Assembly (NCBI GenBank): GCA_018970085.1
Contig: JAGWXD010000017.1
Location: forward strand, 1 to 59,693
Direction of reading: 5' to 3'
Length of the DNA: 59,693 bases
DNA from: Cyanobacteria bacterium REEB459
GTDB taxonomy: Bacteria > Cyanobacteriota > Cyanobacteriia > Phormidesmidales > Phormidesmidaceae
The position numbers and the translations under genes were made by a program. Every line of letters begins with the position of its first letter. Within the stretch, counting starts at the first letter, position 1. Of the stretch, positions 27,600 to 36,899 are shown piece by piece. The notes beneath the pieces were generated by a model. The model searched no databases. It saw nothing but the letters and a program-made list of their open reading frames with translations, and was not told the origin of the DNA.

Positions 27600-28934
27600 A
27601 TGCCAACCCTACAATCTATTGAAACAGCCCCTTCTTCCCTACCCAGCCCCTCCCCTAAACACCGGGTTGTCATTCTTGGTGGCGGGTTTGGGGGTCTCTA
27701 CGCGGCTCAACAACTAGGCCGCACCGAGGAGGTGCAGGTGACCTTGATTGATAAGCGCAACTTCCATTTATTTCAGCCCCTGCTCTACCAGGTGGCGATG
27801 GGCGGCCTATCTCCGGGAGATATCGCCTCTCCCTTACGGGGGGTACTGAGTCAGCAGAAAAATACCCAGGTCCTGATGGGAGAGGTGGTGGATCTAGATC
27901 CCCAGACTAAGACCGTCATCCTTAAGGAGGGCGAGGGGGTTGCCTACGACAGCCTGATCGTGGCTACCGGCATGAGCCATTTTTACTTTGGTCGAGATGA
28001 TTGGGCAGAGATTGCGCCTGGGTTGAAAACCGTAGAGGATGCCCTGGAAATGCGACGACGGATTTTTGGAGCCTTTGAAACCGCTGAGAAAGCAACGGAT
28101 CCAGACCTGCGACAGGCCCTATTAACCTTTGTGATCGTCGGGGCAGGGCCGACCGGTGTAGAACTGGCAGGAGCCCTGGCTGAACTGGCCTTCCATACCC
28201 TCAAACCTGATTTTCGCCGGATTGACACTGGTCAGACCCGCATTTTATTAGTCGAAGGCATGGATCGGGTCCTTCCCCCCTTTCCCCCAGAGCTATCGGT
28301 ACGGGCCCAGCAGGATCTAGAAAAAATGGGAGTTGAGGTTTTCACCCAAACTCTGGTGACAGACATTGCTGGACATCAGGTCACCTTGAAGCAAGGTGAT
28401 CACCTGAGGACCGTATCAGCCGCCACCGTGCTTTGGGCGGCTGGGGTCAGGGACCCAGGTATGGGGGGAATTTTAGCTGATCGCACCAGGGTTGACCGAG
28501 ACCGCTCCGGCCGGGTCATCGTTGGCCCCGATTTAAGTATTCCTGGCTATCCAGATATCTTTGTCGTAGGAGATCTGGCCCACTATGGTCACCAGGGCGA
28601 TCGCCCCTTACCAGGAATTGCCCCGGTAGCCATGCAAGAGGGTCAGTACGTAGCCAGACTATTGCAAAAACGGCTGCAGAGCGAGACTCTGCCCGACTTC
28701 AGGTACAAAGACGGAGGCAGTCTGGCGGTGATTGGCCGCCATTCTGCCGTAGTTAACTTCCCTAAGGGTAAGCTCACTGGTTTTCCGGCCTGGTTTGTGT
28801 GGTTGTTTGTCCACGTGTTCTTCTTAATCGAGTTTGACAACAAGGTAATCGTGATGATTCAGTGGGCATCCAACTACATTACCCGCAAGCAGGGGTCACG
28901 GTTAATCACAGAACGGATCCTCACCCATGACTGA
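27600..28934 (+). CDS. Type 2 NADH dehydrogenase (NDH-2)
   Basis: A single-subunit, non-proton-pumping flavoprotein that passes electrons from NAD(P)H to plastoquinone at the membrane. The 444 residues show an FAD-binding dinucleotide fold (VVILGGGFGGLYAAQQLG, about 21-38), the second nucleotide fold (FVIVGAGPTGVELAGALAEL, about residue 180) and the FAD-contacting segment IFVVGDLAHY. The C-terminus carries a hydrophobic/amphipathic stretch (WFVWLFVHVFFLIEFDNKVIV) suited to membrane docking. Cyanobacterial homologues are NdbA, NdbB and NdbC; I cannot tell which. Its stop overlaps the next start by 8 bp, indicating translational coupling. Confidence 0.92.
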   Translation: MPTLQSIETAPSSLPSPSPKHRVVILGGGFGGLYAAQQLGRTEEVQVTLIDKRNFHLFQPLLYQVAMGGLSPGDIASPLRGVLSQQKNTQVLMGEVVDLDPQTKTVILKEGEGVAYDSLIVATGMSHFYFGRDDWAEIAPGLKTVEDALEMRRRIFGAFETAEKATDPDLRQALLTFVIVGAGPTGVELAGALAELAFHTLKPDFRRIDTGQTRILLVEGMDRVLPPFPPELSVRAQQDLEKMGVEVFTQTLVTDIAGHQVTLKQGDHLRTVSAATVLWAAGVRDPGMGGILADRTRVDRDRSGRVIVGPDLSIPGYPDIFVVGDLAHYGHQGDRPLPGIAPVAMQEGQYVARLLQKRLQSETLPDFRYKDGGSLAVIGRHSAVVNFPKGKLTGFPAWFVWLFVHVFFLIEFDNKVIVMIQWASNYITRKQGSRLITERILTHD

Positions 28935-29868
28935 AACCATCCCAAAGGTGATCATCCATGGTGGAGCCGGACCTGCCCTGGCAGACCAGAGCGCCTTAGG
29001 GGCAATTCGTCAGGATCTGCACACCATTGTGGCATCGATTTATCAGCGGCTCCAGCAGGGTGCTCCGGCCCTGGACTGTACTGTCTATGGCTGCCAGCAG
29101 CTAGAAGCTAACCCCCGCTTTAATGCCGGCTATGGCTCAGTATTGCAGTCAGACGGTCAGGTGCGCATGAGCGCGGGCTTAATGGATGGGGCCCGCCAGT
29201 CTTTTAGCGGGGTGATTAATACCACTGGGGTGGCCCATCCCATTGACTTAGCAGCTTTTTTACAATCCTCCTGCGATCGGGTACTGGCTGAAACCGGGGC
29301 AGCCGAACTAGCCAGGGAATTGGCTCTACCCCTGGTTGATCCGAGGACCGCCCTGCGACTGCAGGAATGGATAGCATGGCGGCAGCAAGATGCTGACCAG
29401 ACAATGGCTGGGGTAGTGGCAGAGGACCCCCGGGCCCGGCGGGGCACTATTGGTGTGGTAGTTTTAGATGGCCAGGGGCAATTAGCGGCGGGTACCTCTA
29501 CCGGGGGCAGGGGCCTGGAGCGGCCAGGCCGGGTCAGTGATGCCGCCATGCCTGCGGGTAACTACGCCAATCCTTTTGCAGCGGTGAGTTGCACGGGTAT
29601 CGGCGAGGATATTATTGACGAGTGCCTGGCGGCCCGACTGGTAATTCGCATCAGCGATGGTATGGGCGTGGGGTCAGCTTTTGCCCTCTCTTTTGCTGAG
29701 GCAGCCCGTAACCAGAGGGATTTCGGAGCTATTGCCGTGACCCGGCAGGGAGAGGTGGCCTGGGGTAAAACCAGTGCTATGCTACTGGCAGCCTATCATA
29801 TCGGCACTACCTGGGGTGATACTCTGGATCTAGATACTGGTCTATTAACTGGTGTGGTTTGTCCGTAG
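28927..29868 (+). CDS. Isoaspartyl peptidase/L-asparaginase (Ntn hydrolase)
   Basis: Cleaves isoaspartyl dipeptides from damaged proteins and, more weakly, asparagine. It is made as an inactive precursor that cuts itself before the Thr of RRGTIGVV (Thr174), which becomes the nucleophile; the conserved VIIHGGAG N-terminus, AGYGSVL and the later TSTGG and CTGIGE motifs are all present. The 313-residue length is normal for plant-type enzymes. It overlaps the NDH-2 gene by 8 bp, so the two are made from one message, a pairing with no clear metabolic reason. Confidence 0.93.
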   Translation: MTETIPKVIIHGGAGPALADQSALGAIRQDLHTIVASIYQRLQQGAPALDCTVYGCQQLEANPRFNAGYGSVLQSDGQVRMSAGLMDGARQSFSGVINTTGVAHPIDLAAFLQSSCDRVLAETGAAELARELALPLVDPRTALRLQEWIAWRQQDADQTMAGVVAEDPRARRGTIGVVVLDGQGQLAAGTSTGGRGLERPGRVSDAAMPAGNYANPFAAVSCTGIGEDIIDECLAARLVIRISDGMGVGSAFALSFAEAARNQRDFGAIAVTRQGEVAWGKTSAMLLAAYHIGTTWGDTLDLDTGLLTGVVCP

Positions 29869-29909
29869 CAATTTGAGCTATTTTGCTGTAGTTAAGGAAG
29901 GGATTCTCC

Positions 29910-30323
29910 ATGCGCATGAAGTCGCGATCGCAAAGGCACGACCTGCCCGAAGTCAATCTAGTGCCCATGATGGACGTGTTGATGACCATTCTGGTATTTT
30001 TCATCATCATTTCCATGAGTGCTCAAATTAACCAGAAAGCCGTTGAGGTTAAACTGCCTTCGGTGGAGGCCGGGGGGTCTAACGTAGATCAGCCCGACCC
30101 CCTAACCGTAGAGTTAGACCGCCAGGGTAAGTTATTTATTAAGGGCTCAGCCGTTGATCAGACGCAGATGGCCGAAAATATTCGCCAATACCTGACAGAA
30201 CATGCCAAGGGTACGGTAGTTCTGAAGGCTGATAATCAGCTTACCTACCAGAAAATCGCTGAAGTACTGGGCACAATGCGAGATGTGGGGGGGAATCAGG
30301 TGTCCCTGGCGATTAACAAGTAG
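29910..30323 (+). CDS. ExbD/TolR-family biopolymer transport protein
   Basis: A 137-residue inner-membrane protein. A short basic N-terminus (SRSQRHDLPEVNLVPMMDVL) carries the Asp of the family's proton channel, in the single transmembrane helix (about 20-42), followed by a periplasmic domain (about 43-137). With ExbB/TolQ it uses the proton gradient to energise TonB or cell-envelope systems. No exbB lies in the window, though it usually is directly upstream. A good ribosome-binding site (GGAAGG) precedes the ATG. The gene lies 41 bp after the peptidase and may share its transcript. Confidence 0.88.
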   Translation: MRMKSRSQRHDLPEVNLVPMMDVLMTILVFFIIISMSAQINQKAVEVKLPSVEAGGSNVDQPDPLTVELDRQGKLFIKGSAVDQTQMAENIRQYLTEHAKGTVVLKADNQLTYQKIAEVLGTMRDVGGNQVSLAINK

Positions 30324-30353
30324 CAACCCCCAGCCCACCAGGGCTTGGGGCTA
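30321..30353. terminator. Hairpin shared by the converging exbD and DUF309 genes
   Basis: AGCCC-ACCA-GGGCT (30332-30345) is extended by CCCC and GGGG on either side and, further out, by TAGC/GCTA, spanning both stop codons. It is strongly self-complementary on either strand but has no T tract, so it may be a bidirectional, factor-assisted terminator. Confidence 0.4.
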
Positions 30354-30830
30354 CAAAGGGTCTACCAGAGCAACCAGCCGTGGTACGGGCAAAGCCAACC
30401 GCAGCTCATTAACAGTTAGGTCTAAGTAAGAACCCTGACCGATCAGAGACTGATCGCTCTGACCCAATGCTTGAGTCAGAGCCTCGGCTATTACCGCTAT
30501 CGCCCCTGGACCAGTTTGCTGTAAAGCCTGCAACCAAGCCCAACCACAGTCTATCAGTGAGTCCAGGTCAATCTGTTGGTGGCAGGGAGCAAAGGGGCGC
30601 AGGCGATTCACCCCTTCTCCTAATAAAATTGCCGCCCCCCGCCAGTTGTGGTTACCCAGGTGGTAAAAACCCACCGCAATTTGCAAAATACCCTGAAAAA
30701 AAGGTTTCTCCACGGTATCAGCGCCCATCCAAAGGGTCTCAAGCTGGTCGTGACAGGTATAGTAATCACCTTGATTAAACTGGGCGATCGCCCTGGCGAA
30801 ATTGCTATCTATCAAATCGAAGCAAGGCAT
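30351..30830 (-). CDS. DUF309 domain protein
   Basis: A 159-residue soluble helical protein. The DUF309 pattern is clear: FNQGDYYTCHDQLETLWMGA near residue 20, then FFQGILQIAVGFYHLGNHNWRGAAILLGEGVNRL. The family is widespread in cyanobacteria and Firmicutes, with a conserved His and Glu in the first helix, and has no established function. It converges with exbD and diverges from glmM; the 90-bp gap upstream would carry both promoters. Confidence 0.83.
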   Translation of the reverse strand: MPCFDLIDSNFARAIAQFNQGDYYTCHDQLETLWMGADTVEKPFFQGILQIAVGFYHLGNHNWRGAAILLGEGVNRLRPFAPCHQQIDLDSLIDCGWAWLQALQQTGPGAIAVIAEALTQALGQSDQSLIGQGSYLDLTVNELRLALPVPRLVALVDPL

Positions 30831-30920
30831 AACGTAGTTTTAGTGGCACAGCTACTTAGTTCATCCTAGAACAGAGGTGGTATTCTCCAGAATGAGTAAG
30901 TGTGATGAGGATAATTAGCT

Positions 30921-32390
30921 ATGGTCAATTCTGTCCCTAAGACCCCGGGTAGTTCTAATCCCGGTCAATCACCAGACCGCCGTTCTGAGGTCTTTACCTC
31001 TAGTTTGGGAGGGCTACACCTGCCCAATACCCCCCTCTTTGGCACCGATGGCATTCGCGGCAAAGCAGGAGAATTACTCACTGCCCCTCTAGCCATGGAA
31101 GTGGGCTACTGGGCAGGACAGGTATTTCGAGCCGAGGGGTTAGACCAGGGACCGGTGGTCGTGGGGCAGGATTCTCGCAACTCCGGACACATGCTGGCTA
31201 CAGCCCTCTCCGCCGGGCTGACCTCAGCAGGGCTGGATGTGTGGCAGGTGGGGTTATGTCCCACCCCCGCCGTCGCCTATCTAGCAGAGTCCTGTGATGC
31301 CCTGGGAGGCATTATGATTTCTGCCAGCCATAACCCCCCCCAAGACAACGGTATTAAATTCTTTGGTAGCGACGGGACTAAACTCACCACTGACCTGCAG
31401 GCTAAAATCGAAGCAGCGCTGCGGGGACACCCCCCCCACCTGGATATATGCCCTAATGCCCACTGGGGTCAATGCTACTACCGCCCCGAATTGATCAATC
31501 GCTACGCCAGCTTTTTGCACGAACCCCTGATGCCAGGGCTGAATTTAGCGGGCATGACAGTGATCCTGGATCTAGCCTGGGGATCCGCCACCTGCCTGGG
31601 GGAAGAAGTATTCCGGGCAACGGGGGCGCGGGTGATTACCCTCCATGGCTTACCAAATGGTGACCGGATTAATGTTGATTGTGGATCAACCCATCTGGAC
31701 CCCTTGAAGGCTGCCATTAAAAGTACCGGAGCTGATCTGGGCTTTGCCTTTGATGGTGATGCAGACCGGGTCATGGCCGTTGACGGCCAGGGACGCGTGG
31801 TAGATGGAGACTATATTCTTTACCTCTGGGGTCAGTACCTGCAGCAGCAAGACCGCCTGCCTGAGCAAACCCTGGTCTCTACTGTGATGGCGAACCTGGG
31901 CTTTGAGCGAGCCTGGGAAAAATTGGGAGGTACCCTGGTGCGCACTAAGGTGGGCGATCAGTATGTGCACGCTGAAATGGTAAAACGGGGAGCCAAACTG
32001 GGGGGTGAGCAGTCTGGCCATATTCTCTGTCACCACTATAGTTTGACGGGCGATGGTCTGCTGACCGCGCTGCACCTGGCGGCCCTGGTGCAACGGCTCG
32101 GCGGGTCTCTGGCTACCCTGCTTGATCAGAGCTTCAAGACCTATCCTCAACAGCTACAAAATGTCAGGGTTACAGACCGGGAGCGTCGTCTCAACTGGCA
32201 GGACTGCCAGCCTTTGCAACGAGCTATTGAAGCGGCCGAACAGGCCATGGGAACTGAAGGCCGAGTACTGGTTAGAGCCTCAGGCACCGAACCTGTGATT
32301 CGAGTCATGGTTGAAGCAATGCATCAGGATACGGTAGACCATTGGATGCAGCACATTGTTGGCTTAGCCTCTAAACACTTGGCAACCTAA
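30921..32390 (+). CDS. glmM: Phosphoglucosamine mutase
   Basis: Interconverts glucosamine-6-phosphate and glucosamine-1-phosphate on the way to UDP-GlcNAc, peptidoglycan and lipopolysaccharide. All four mutase signatures are visible: LFGTDGIRG, the phosphoserine loop [16 protein letters not shown], the Mg-binding FDGDADRV, and the sugar- and phosphate-binding GGEQSGH and RASGTEP. The 489 residues include a roughly 30-residue N-terminal extension before the first conserved motif, seen in some cyanobacteria. It is a monocistronic-looking gene. Confidence 0.95.
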   Translation: MVNSVPKTPGSSNPGQSPDRRSEVFTSSLGGLHLPNTPLFGTDGIRGKAGELLTAPLAMEVGYWAGQVFRAEGLDQGPVVVGQDSRNSGHMLATALSAGLTSAGLDVWQVGLCPTPAVAYLAESCDALGGIMISASHNPPQDNGIKFFGSDGTKLTTDLQAKIEAALRGHPPHLDICPNAHWGQCYYRPELINRYASFLHEPLMPGLNLAGMTVILDLAWGSATCLGEEVFRATGARVITLHGLPNGDRINVDCGSTHLDPLKAAIKSTGADLGFAFDGDADRVMAVDGQGRVVDGDYILYLWGQYLQQQDRLPEQTLVSTVMANLGFERAWEKLGGTLVRTKVGDQYVHAEMVKRGAKLGGEQSGHILCHHYSLTGDGLLTALHLAALVQRLGGSLATLLDQSFKTYPQQLQNVRVTDRERRLNWQDCQPLQRAIEAAEQAMGTEGRVLVRASGTEPVIRVMVEAMHQDTVDHWMQHIVGLASKHLAT

Positions 32391-32784
32391 ATGACTCGGT
32401 GGATTTAACGAACCTGGGTCCGTCTAGCTGAACAGTGGCCAAGAGCCCCGATGGAGGCAAGCGGCGTGACCCTTGAGGAGTTTCCCTGGCTACCGAACCA
32501 GGTAGGGCGACAAGGGATGGCCTGGGAAATTTCAGTCTATTTTAACAATTTATCCTCCACCGTAGCCTGCAGCCAGGGACTATTTCTACCCCATGACGAT
32601 AGGGTCCCAAGGGCTTAATACCCCCTATAGTTTTGGGATAAATCAGGGAACCCTTTATGGGTAAATAGATTTAGGCTACCCCCTGATGTAGCTGGGGCAG
32701 CCCAAAGCCAGGCAGAGCGGTCCTGGCTAGTATTATCTGACTATCGGTACTGGGTTGGGGATATATAAAGCTAGGGAGATAGAT
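32391..32784. other. Structured intergenic region ahead of the LysM/M23 gene
   Basis: A 394-bp gap. The first 140 bp are GC-rich and can fold: for example CTACC (32493-32497) with GGTAG (32504-32508), enclosed by TCCCT and AGGGA. LysM/M23 genes are classic targets of the c-di-AMP (ydaO) riboswitch, so I looked for its GGGGTGAATC and GTCAGCTAACCTCG core and did not find it. No ORF was convincing. Confidence 0.35.
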
Positions 32785-33690
32785 ATGATCGCTATAGATG
32801 GCAAACAACCAAAAGGCTCCTGGATGGGTATAGGATTGGCTCTGGTGATGATCACTCTGCTGCCTACATCCGCCCTGGCGACAACTCAAATGGCAGCGGT
32901 CAGTCAGGCAACCTGTCAGCCTCCAGCTCTGTCACGGCTGACTCGTTACCGGGTAGGAGCCAAAGATACCCTAGCCGCGATCGCCGAGCGCCATGGATTG
33001 ATAGCAGCCACGTTGATTGGGTTTAATCCAGCCTTGCAAGCAGGCCCCATCAAGGTTGGGCAGGAGTTAGTGATTCCTCCCTACAATGGCATTCAAGTCA
33101 GGGTTAATCCAGGGCAAACCTGGCAGCAACTAGCCAAACTCTATCGTACCCAGGCAGATGTGCTGTTTGAGGTGAATGGGTGTGTCACCACCATGCCCAC
33201 CACTATTTTTGTTCCCGGAGTCAACTGGTATACCCAGGCCAACTCTGGAACTACTGCTACCCCCAGTTCCAACCTACTGGGAGGGTATCCACTCAGCGAG
33301 CGGGCAGCGGTGATTATGGCCTATGGCTGGCAGCCCGATGCTGCTCAGAACCGAATGATTTTCCATACCGGGGTAGGGCTGATCAGCCAGGGAGGAGCCC
33401 CAGTTCTGGCCGTAGGAGCAGGTACGGTGGCCTTTGCCGGCATCGATCCGGTCTACGGCAAGCTGGTGGTAGTCAACCACGCCCAGGGACTTCAAACTCG
33501 CTATGCCAACCTGGAGACTATCACCGTCAAGGCAGGACAGCGGCTGCGTCAGGGCGATCGGCTGGGGCGGGTAGCCGCCCCCCAGGTCAACCAACCCCCC
33601 TTTCTCTACTTTGAAGTCAGGCTAAATTCCCCACAGGGTTGGGTAGCCCAGAATCCCCAGGATTTCGTTTCAGGCATCAGTGACCCCTAG
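32785..33690 (+). CDS. LysM and degenerate M23 (LytM-like) exported protein
   Basis: A 301-residue exported protein. The signal peptide lies at about residues 15-35, followed by two LysM-like modules (YRVGAKDTLAAIAERHGL...LVIPP and VRVNPGQTWQQLAKLYRT...IFVPG) and an M23 peptidase fold. The M23 metal ligands are mostly gone: HxGxD reads HTGVG, the YAHL His is Asn (RYANL), and HLHFE reads FLYFE. It therefore probably binds peptidoglycan without cutting it, as EnvC and NlpD do when they activate amidases. The start at 32785 is chosen over 32755 because it precedes a proper signal sequence and follows GGGAGATAG. It is a single gene between glmM and an AT-rich gap. Confidence 0.82.
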   Translation: MIAIDGKQPKGSWMGIGLALVMITLLPTSALATTQMAAVSQATCQPPALSRLTRYRVGAKDTLAAIAERHGLIAATLIGFNPALQAGPIKVGQELVIPPYNGIQVRVNPGQTWQQLAKLYRTQADVLFEVNGCVTTMPTTIFVPGVNWYTQANSGTTATPSSNLLGGYPLSERAAVIMAYGWQPDAAQNRMIFHTGVGLISQGGAPVLAVGAGTVAFAGIDPVYGKLVVVNHAQGLQTRYANLETITVKAGQRLRQGDRLGRVAAPQVNQPPFLYFEVRLNSPQGWVAQNPQDFVSGISDP

Positions 33691-34349
33691 GAGCACCTGG
33701 CCATCAACAGAGGATTGAGACCGGGACATGGAGGAAGCAGGGTTTTGTAAAGCCAGGATGAAGCCTTGATAAAGCTATGATCTTTCTCACGCCAAATCCT
33801 CTAGAAAAATTCTGTTTTGACCTAGAGTGTTATTATGAAGAAAAGATTCTAAACATACAATGATATTGTATGCTTTAGTAAATCATAATTGTTCATCACT
33901 GAGACGTATATTAATAAAATTAAATTGATTTGATTTAAAATTATCTAGCTAGATATCGCTAAGTGCGACAACTTATTCCAGAATTCAAAAGAATAGTTAA
34001 ACTAGTTTAGCTGCGGTTTATCTCCGCCCAAACAATATGTTTAATTCATTTTATTCAGATAGAGTTTTTATACTGTTAACTTGATTTCAGAAAAGTTATT
34101 TGTTTCTGCTTTTAGCTTTAGCGAAGCATTTTACCGATCAACAATAGATTTTTATATGGACGAGAGATAGCCGTAATACTGATCGAAAGAGCCAAGGTTT
34201 TGCTTGATATTTGCCCTCTAAAATGATAATGTTTAGTTTATTTACCGGCATTAATTACCTATTTCAGATGCCTTGAAATTATTAATTTTAAATCCTCGCT
34301 TATGAGGCGTTTAATCTGTCAAGTTAAAGATTTTTATCAAGGAGAACTC
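33691..34349. other. AT-rich, palindrome-bearing leader of the deoxysugar unit
   Basis: About 660 bp without a gene; the last 550 bp are strikingly AT-rich compared with the rest of the window. Three palindromes stand out: CATACAAT-GAT-ATTGTATG (33854-33872), TATCTAGCTAGATA (33952-33965) and TAAACTAGTTTA (33998-34009). The first has the size and spacing of a dimeric repressor site. The change in composition marks the left edge of a possible acquired segment. No transposase, tRNA or att-like repeat was seen. Confidence 0.5.
33854..33872. promoter_or_regulatory. Operator-like inverted repeat
   Basis: A perfect 8-bp inverted repeat with a 3-bp spacer (CATACAAT-GAT-ATTGTATG) in AT-rich DNA about 480 bp ahead of the dehydratase start. 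No match to NtcA, Fur or LexA consensus was recognised and no regulator gene is adjacent. It might instead form an RNA hairpin, though it lacks a T tract. Confidence 0.35.
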
Positions 34350-35885
34350 ATGGGAGCTATCGGAAATGGTGGTAAAGTCTATTCTATGCATTCTGGCAAT
34401 AATATTGATACAGCGATTTCTGATGGACAAAATCAGGTCGAATCTGTGTCTATGACTTCAGCCAGGCATGGAGATAAAATGAGCTATGACAGACTGTTCC
34501 TAGAGTCAGCCCATTGTACTGATAGTCATATTTTTCCCCTCGAAAAATTTGATCAATGGTTTAAGGAGGCGATTCAGCGCCATCGCTTTCGTATTGATCA
34601 AATCTCCTTCTCGGAATTGATAAAATGGAGTTTCACCGCCGCCGGTAGTCTTAGCCACGATAGTGGTCGTTTTTTTTCTATCCAAGGTATTTCTGTTAAT
34701 ACCAGTTACGGTTCGGTACCCCATTGGTCCCAGCCCATCATCAATCAGCCTGAGGTTGGTTTTTTGGGATTTATTGTCAAGCGAATTCGCGGTATTCCCC
34801 ACTTTCTGATGCAAGCCAAGATGGAGCCTGGCAATATCAATATGATTCAGCTGGCTCCTACTCTTCAGGCCACCCGCAGCAACTACATGCGGGTCCACGA
34901 GGGCCGGTCTCCTACTTTTTTAGATTATTTTCGCGATCCCTCCCGTCGCCGCCGGGTTCTGGTGGATGTTCTCCAGTCTGAGCAAGGCGGACGCTTCCTT
35001 CGTAAGCGGAATCGCAATATGGTAGTTGAAATTTCCTCCGAGGATCTTTTGGAGGTGCCTCAAGATTATATCTGGCTCTCTCTAGGACAAATCCAGCGCC
35101 TGCTGCGTCGAGATAACACCATTAACATGGATGCACGAACGGTTTTGGGATGTATTTCCTTTCATCGTTTTGGATTTGATGCGGGGGATCATCTGAATGA
35201 ATCAGCCTCCAACATTGCCCATCCCTTGCATACCATGGATGAGATTTTGACCTGGTTCACCGAACGTAAATGTCAGTATGACCTAGAGGTCCAGCCCATC
35301 TCGCTGGACCAGGTTGCAGAATGGCAACGGGATGACCATCGAATTTATCACCCCAGCGGAGATTTTTTTGAAGTCATCGCGATGCGAGTGGAAGCAGATA
35401 ATCGGGAAGTGACGGCCTGGACCCAACCCATTATTAAGCCCTGTAAGCATGGCATTATTGCCATGGTAGCCCGGGAGTTCAACGGCGTTCTGCACTTCTT
35501 AGTTCAGGCTAAAGTTGAGGCTGGCAACTTCGATGTGGTAGAAATGGCTCCTACGGTTCAGTGCATGACCGGCGACTATCGTCGCCATCGTGATAATTGG
35601 CCTCCTTTCCTGGACTATGTCCTGAATGCTCCCACCGACTCAATCTATCTAGATACCCTTCAGTCCGAAGAGGGCGGACGGTTTTATCGGGAAGAAAACC
35701 GTAATATGATTGTCTGGGCTGATGATTCCTTTTCTATGGATATTCCCGACAATTACAAATGGATTTCCTACACCCAACTCAAGAACCTGATTCGCTTTAA
35801 CAATATTGTTAACATTCAGGCTCGTTGCCTACTTTGCTGTATTCCCCCTGGGCTGGACGGTACTGGGCGTTTGCAAAAGGTTTAA
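34350..35885 (+). CDS. NDP-hexose 2,3-dehydratase (EvaA/TylX3 family)
   Basis: A 511-residue protein of the hexose dehydratase family, which removes the C2 hydroxyl of dTDP-4-keto-6-deoxyglucose at the start of 2-deoxysugar synthesis. It has the family's internal duplication: the first copy starts at about residue 64, the second at about 296, and matching motifs recur (QAKMEPGN/QAKVEAGN, LAPT/MAPT, LQSEQGGRF/LQSEEGGRF). The ATG at 34350 is chosen over 34302 because GGAG lies 6 bases before it. The first 60 residues (Ser/Gly/Asn-rich) are not typical of the family. It is 3 bp upstream of an oxidoreductase gene and has lower GC than its neighbours. Partners for dTDP-sugar supply (rfbA, rfbB) are not in the window. 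Confidence 0.88.
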   Translation: MGAIGNGGKVYSMHSGNNIDTAISDGQNQVESVSMTSARHGDKMSYDRLFLESAHCTDSHIFPLEKFDQWFKEAIQRHRFRIDQISFSELIKWSFTAAGSLSHDSGRFFSIQGISVNTSYGSVPHWSQPIINQPEVGFLGFIVKRIRGIPHFLMQAKMEPGNINMIQLAPTLQATRSNYMRVHEGRSPTFLDYFRDPSRRRRVLVDVLQSEQGGRFLRKRNRNMVVEISSEDLLEVPQDYIWLSLGQIQRLLRRDNTINMDARTVLGCISFHRFGFDAGDHLNESASNIAHPLHTMDEILTWFTERKCQYDLEVQPISLDQVAEWQRDDHRIYHPSGDFFEVIAMRVEADNREVTAWTQPIIKPCKHGIIAMVAREFNGVLHFLVQAKVEAGNFDVVEMAPTVQCMTGDYRRHRDNWPPFLDYVLNAPTDSIYLDTLQSEEGGRFYREENRNMIVWADDSFSMDIPDNYKWISYTQLKNLIRFNNIVNIQARCLLCCIPPGLDGTGRLQKV

Positions 35886-35888
35886 ACC

Positions 35889-36872
35889 ATGACCAGTCAG
35901 GTAAATGCGCCCCCGCTCAGGGTGGGAGTGATGGGATGTTCCTCCTTTGCTCAACGCACCATGATCCCTGCGATCGCAGCGGCTAACGGGGTTGAGTTAC
36001 GGGCGATCGCCAGTCGAGACCTCGAGCGCTCCCAAGCCCTTGCCGATGCCTATGGTGTCCTTGCCCTGGGCAGTTACGAAGGGCTGCTGGAGTTGGCCGA
36101 CATTGATCTGGTCTACATGCCTCTGCCTACGGCTCTGCACGAGCCCTGGGTAATGGCCGCCCTGGAGGCAGGCAAACATTTGCTAGTGGAAAAATCCTTT
36201 GCAGCGGATCTGGCCTCTGCTCAGCGCATGCTCGATCTAGCCCAACAGAAGCGACGCCTGGTGGTTGAGAACTTTCTATTTCGGCGTCATTCCCAACTCA
36301 GCTGGGTTAAGCAGCAATTGGCTACAGGGGCTATTGGTTCTTTGAAGTTCTTCCGTGGTTGTTTTTCAATTCCGGCTCTGGCTCAAGACAATTTCAGGTA
36401 TCGAGCTGATTTGGGAGGGGGTGCGCTCTTGGACGCAGGCGTCTACCTGATCAAATCAGCCACTGAATTTCTAGGTCCCGACCTTAAACTTCTCTACGCC
36501 ACCCTGGAATTTGATCAGCAACGACAGATCGACCTACGGGGCTCTGCAGCCTGGATAAACTCAGAAGGTACCCTTGCCCAAACTCTCTGGGCCTTTGATA
36601 CCCATTATCAATGTACCTGGGATTGCCATGGTACCGACGGCCGCATAGTGTGCGAACGGGCCCTCACTCCGCCGCCCAACTTCCAGCCGCCGGTCAGACT
36701 AGAGCGGGGATCAACCAGAGAAGATTTGCAGTTACCTCCAGATAATCACTACGTTGCCCAGTGGAATTATCTGGCTCAGGCGGTAAACTCTGACCAGAGC
36801 ATTGATGCAGCCCTGGCAGAAACCCTATTGCAAGCCAAACAATTGCAGCAAGTTATCGACTATGCTAAATAA
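35889..36872 (+). CDS. Gfo/Idh/MocA oxidoreductase, probable NDP-hexose 3-ketoreductase
   Basis: A 327-residue NAD(P)-dependent oxidoreductase. The Rossmann fold opens with GVMGCSSFAQRTMIPAI (about residues 13-29), Lys102 in VEKSF is the expected catalytic lysine, and GGGALLDAGVYLI closes the C-terminal substrate domain. It starts 3 bp after the 2,3-dehydratase. In antibiotic deoxysugar pathways the dehydratase product is reduced at C3 by a Gfo/Idh/MocA enzyme of this type (TylC1, EryBII), so I infer the same pairing, giving an NDP-4-keto-2,6-dideoxyhexose. The family alone would also allow other sugar dehydrogenase roles; the neighbour is what supports the specific call. Confidence 0.82.
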   Translation: MTSQVNAPPLRVGVMGCSSFAQRTMIPAIAAANGVELRAIASRDLERSQALADAYGVLALGSYEGLLELADIDLVYMPLPTALHEPWVMAALEAGKHLLVEKSFAADLASAQRMLDLAQQKRRLVVENFLFRRHSQLSWVKQQLATGAIGSLKFFRGCFSIPALAQDNFRYRADLGGGALLDAGVYLIKSATEFLGPDLKLLYATLEFDQQRQIDLRGSAAWINSEGTLAQTLWAFDTHYQCTWDCHGTDGRIVCERALTPPPNFQPPVRLERGSTREDLQLPPDNHYVAQWNYLAQAVNSDQSIDAALAETLLQAKQLQQVIDYAK

Positions 36873-36899
36873 TTTCCTATGCTCAAATCTTAGGTAGTC

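Noticed and set aside
32391-32784. c-di-AMP (ydaO) riboswitch before the LysM/M23 gene
   Set aside because: The gene type and GC-rich foldable leader fit, but the conserved GGGGTGAATC and CAGCTAACCTCG cores are missing.
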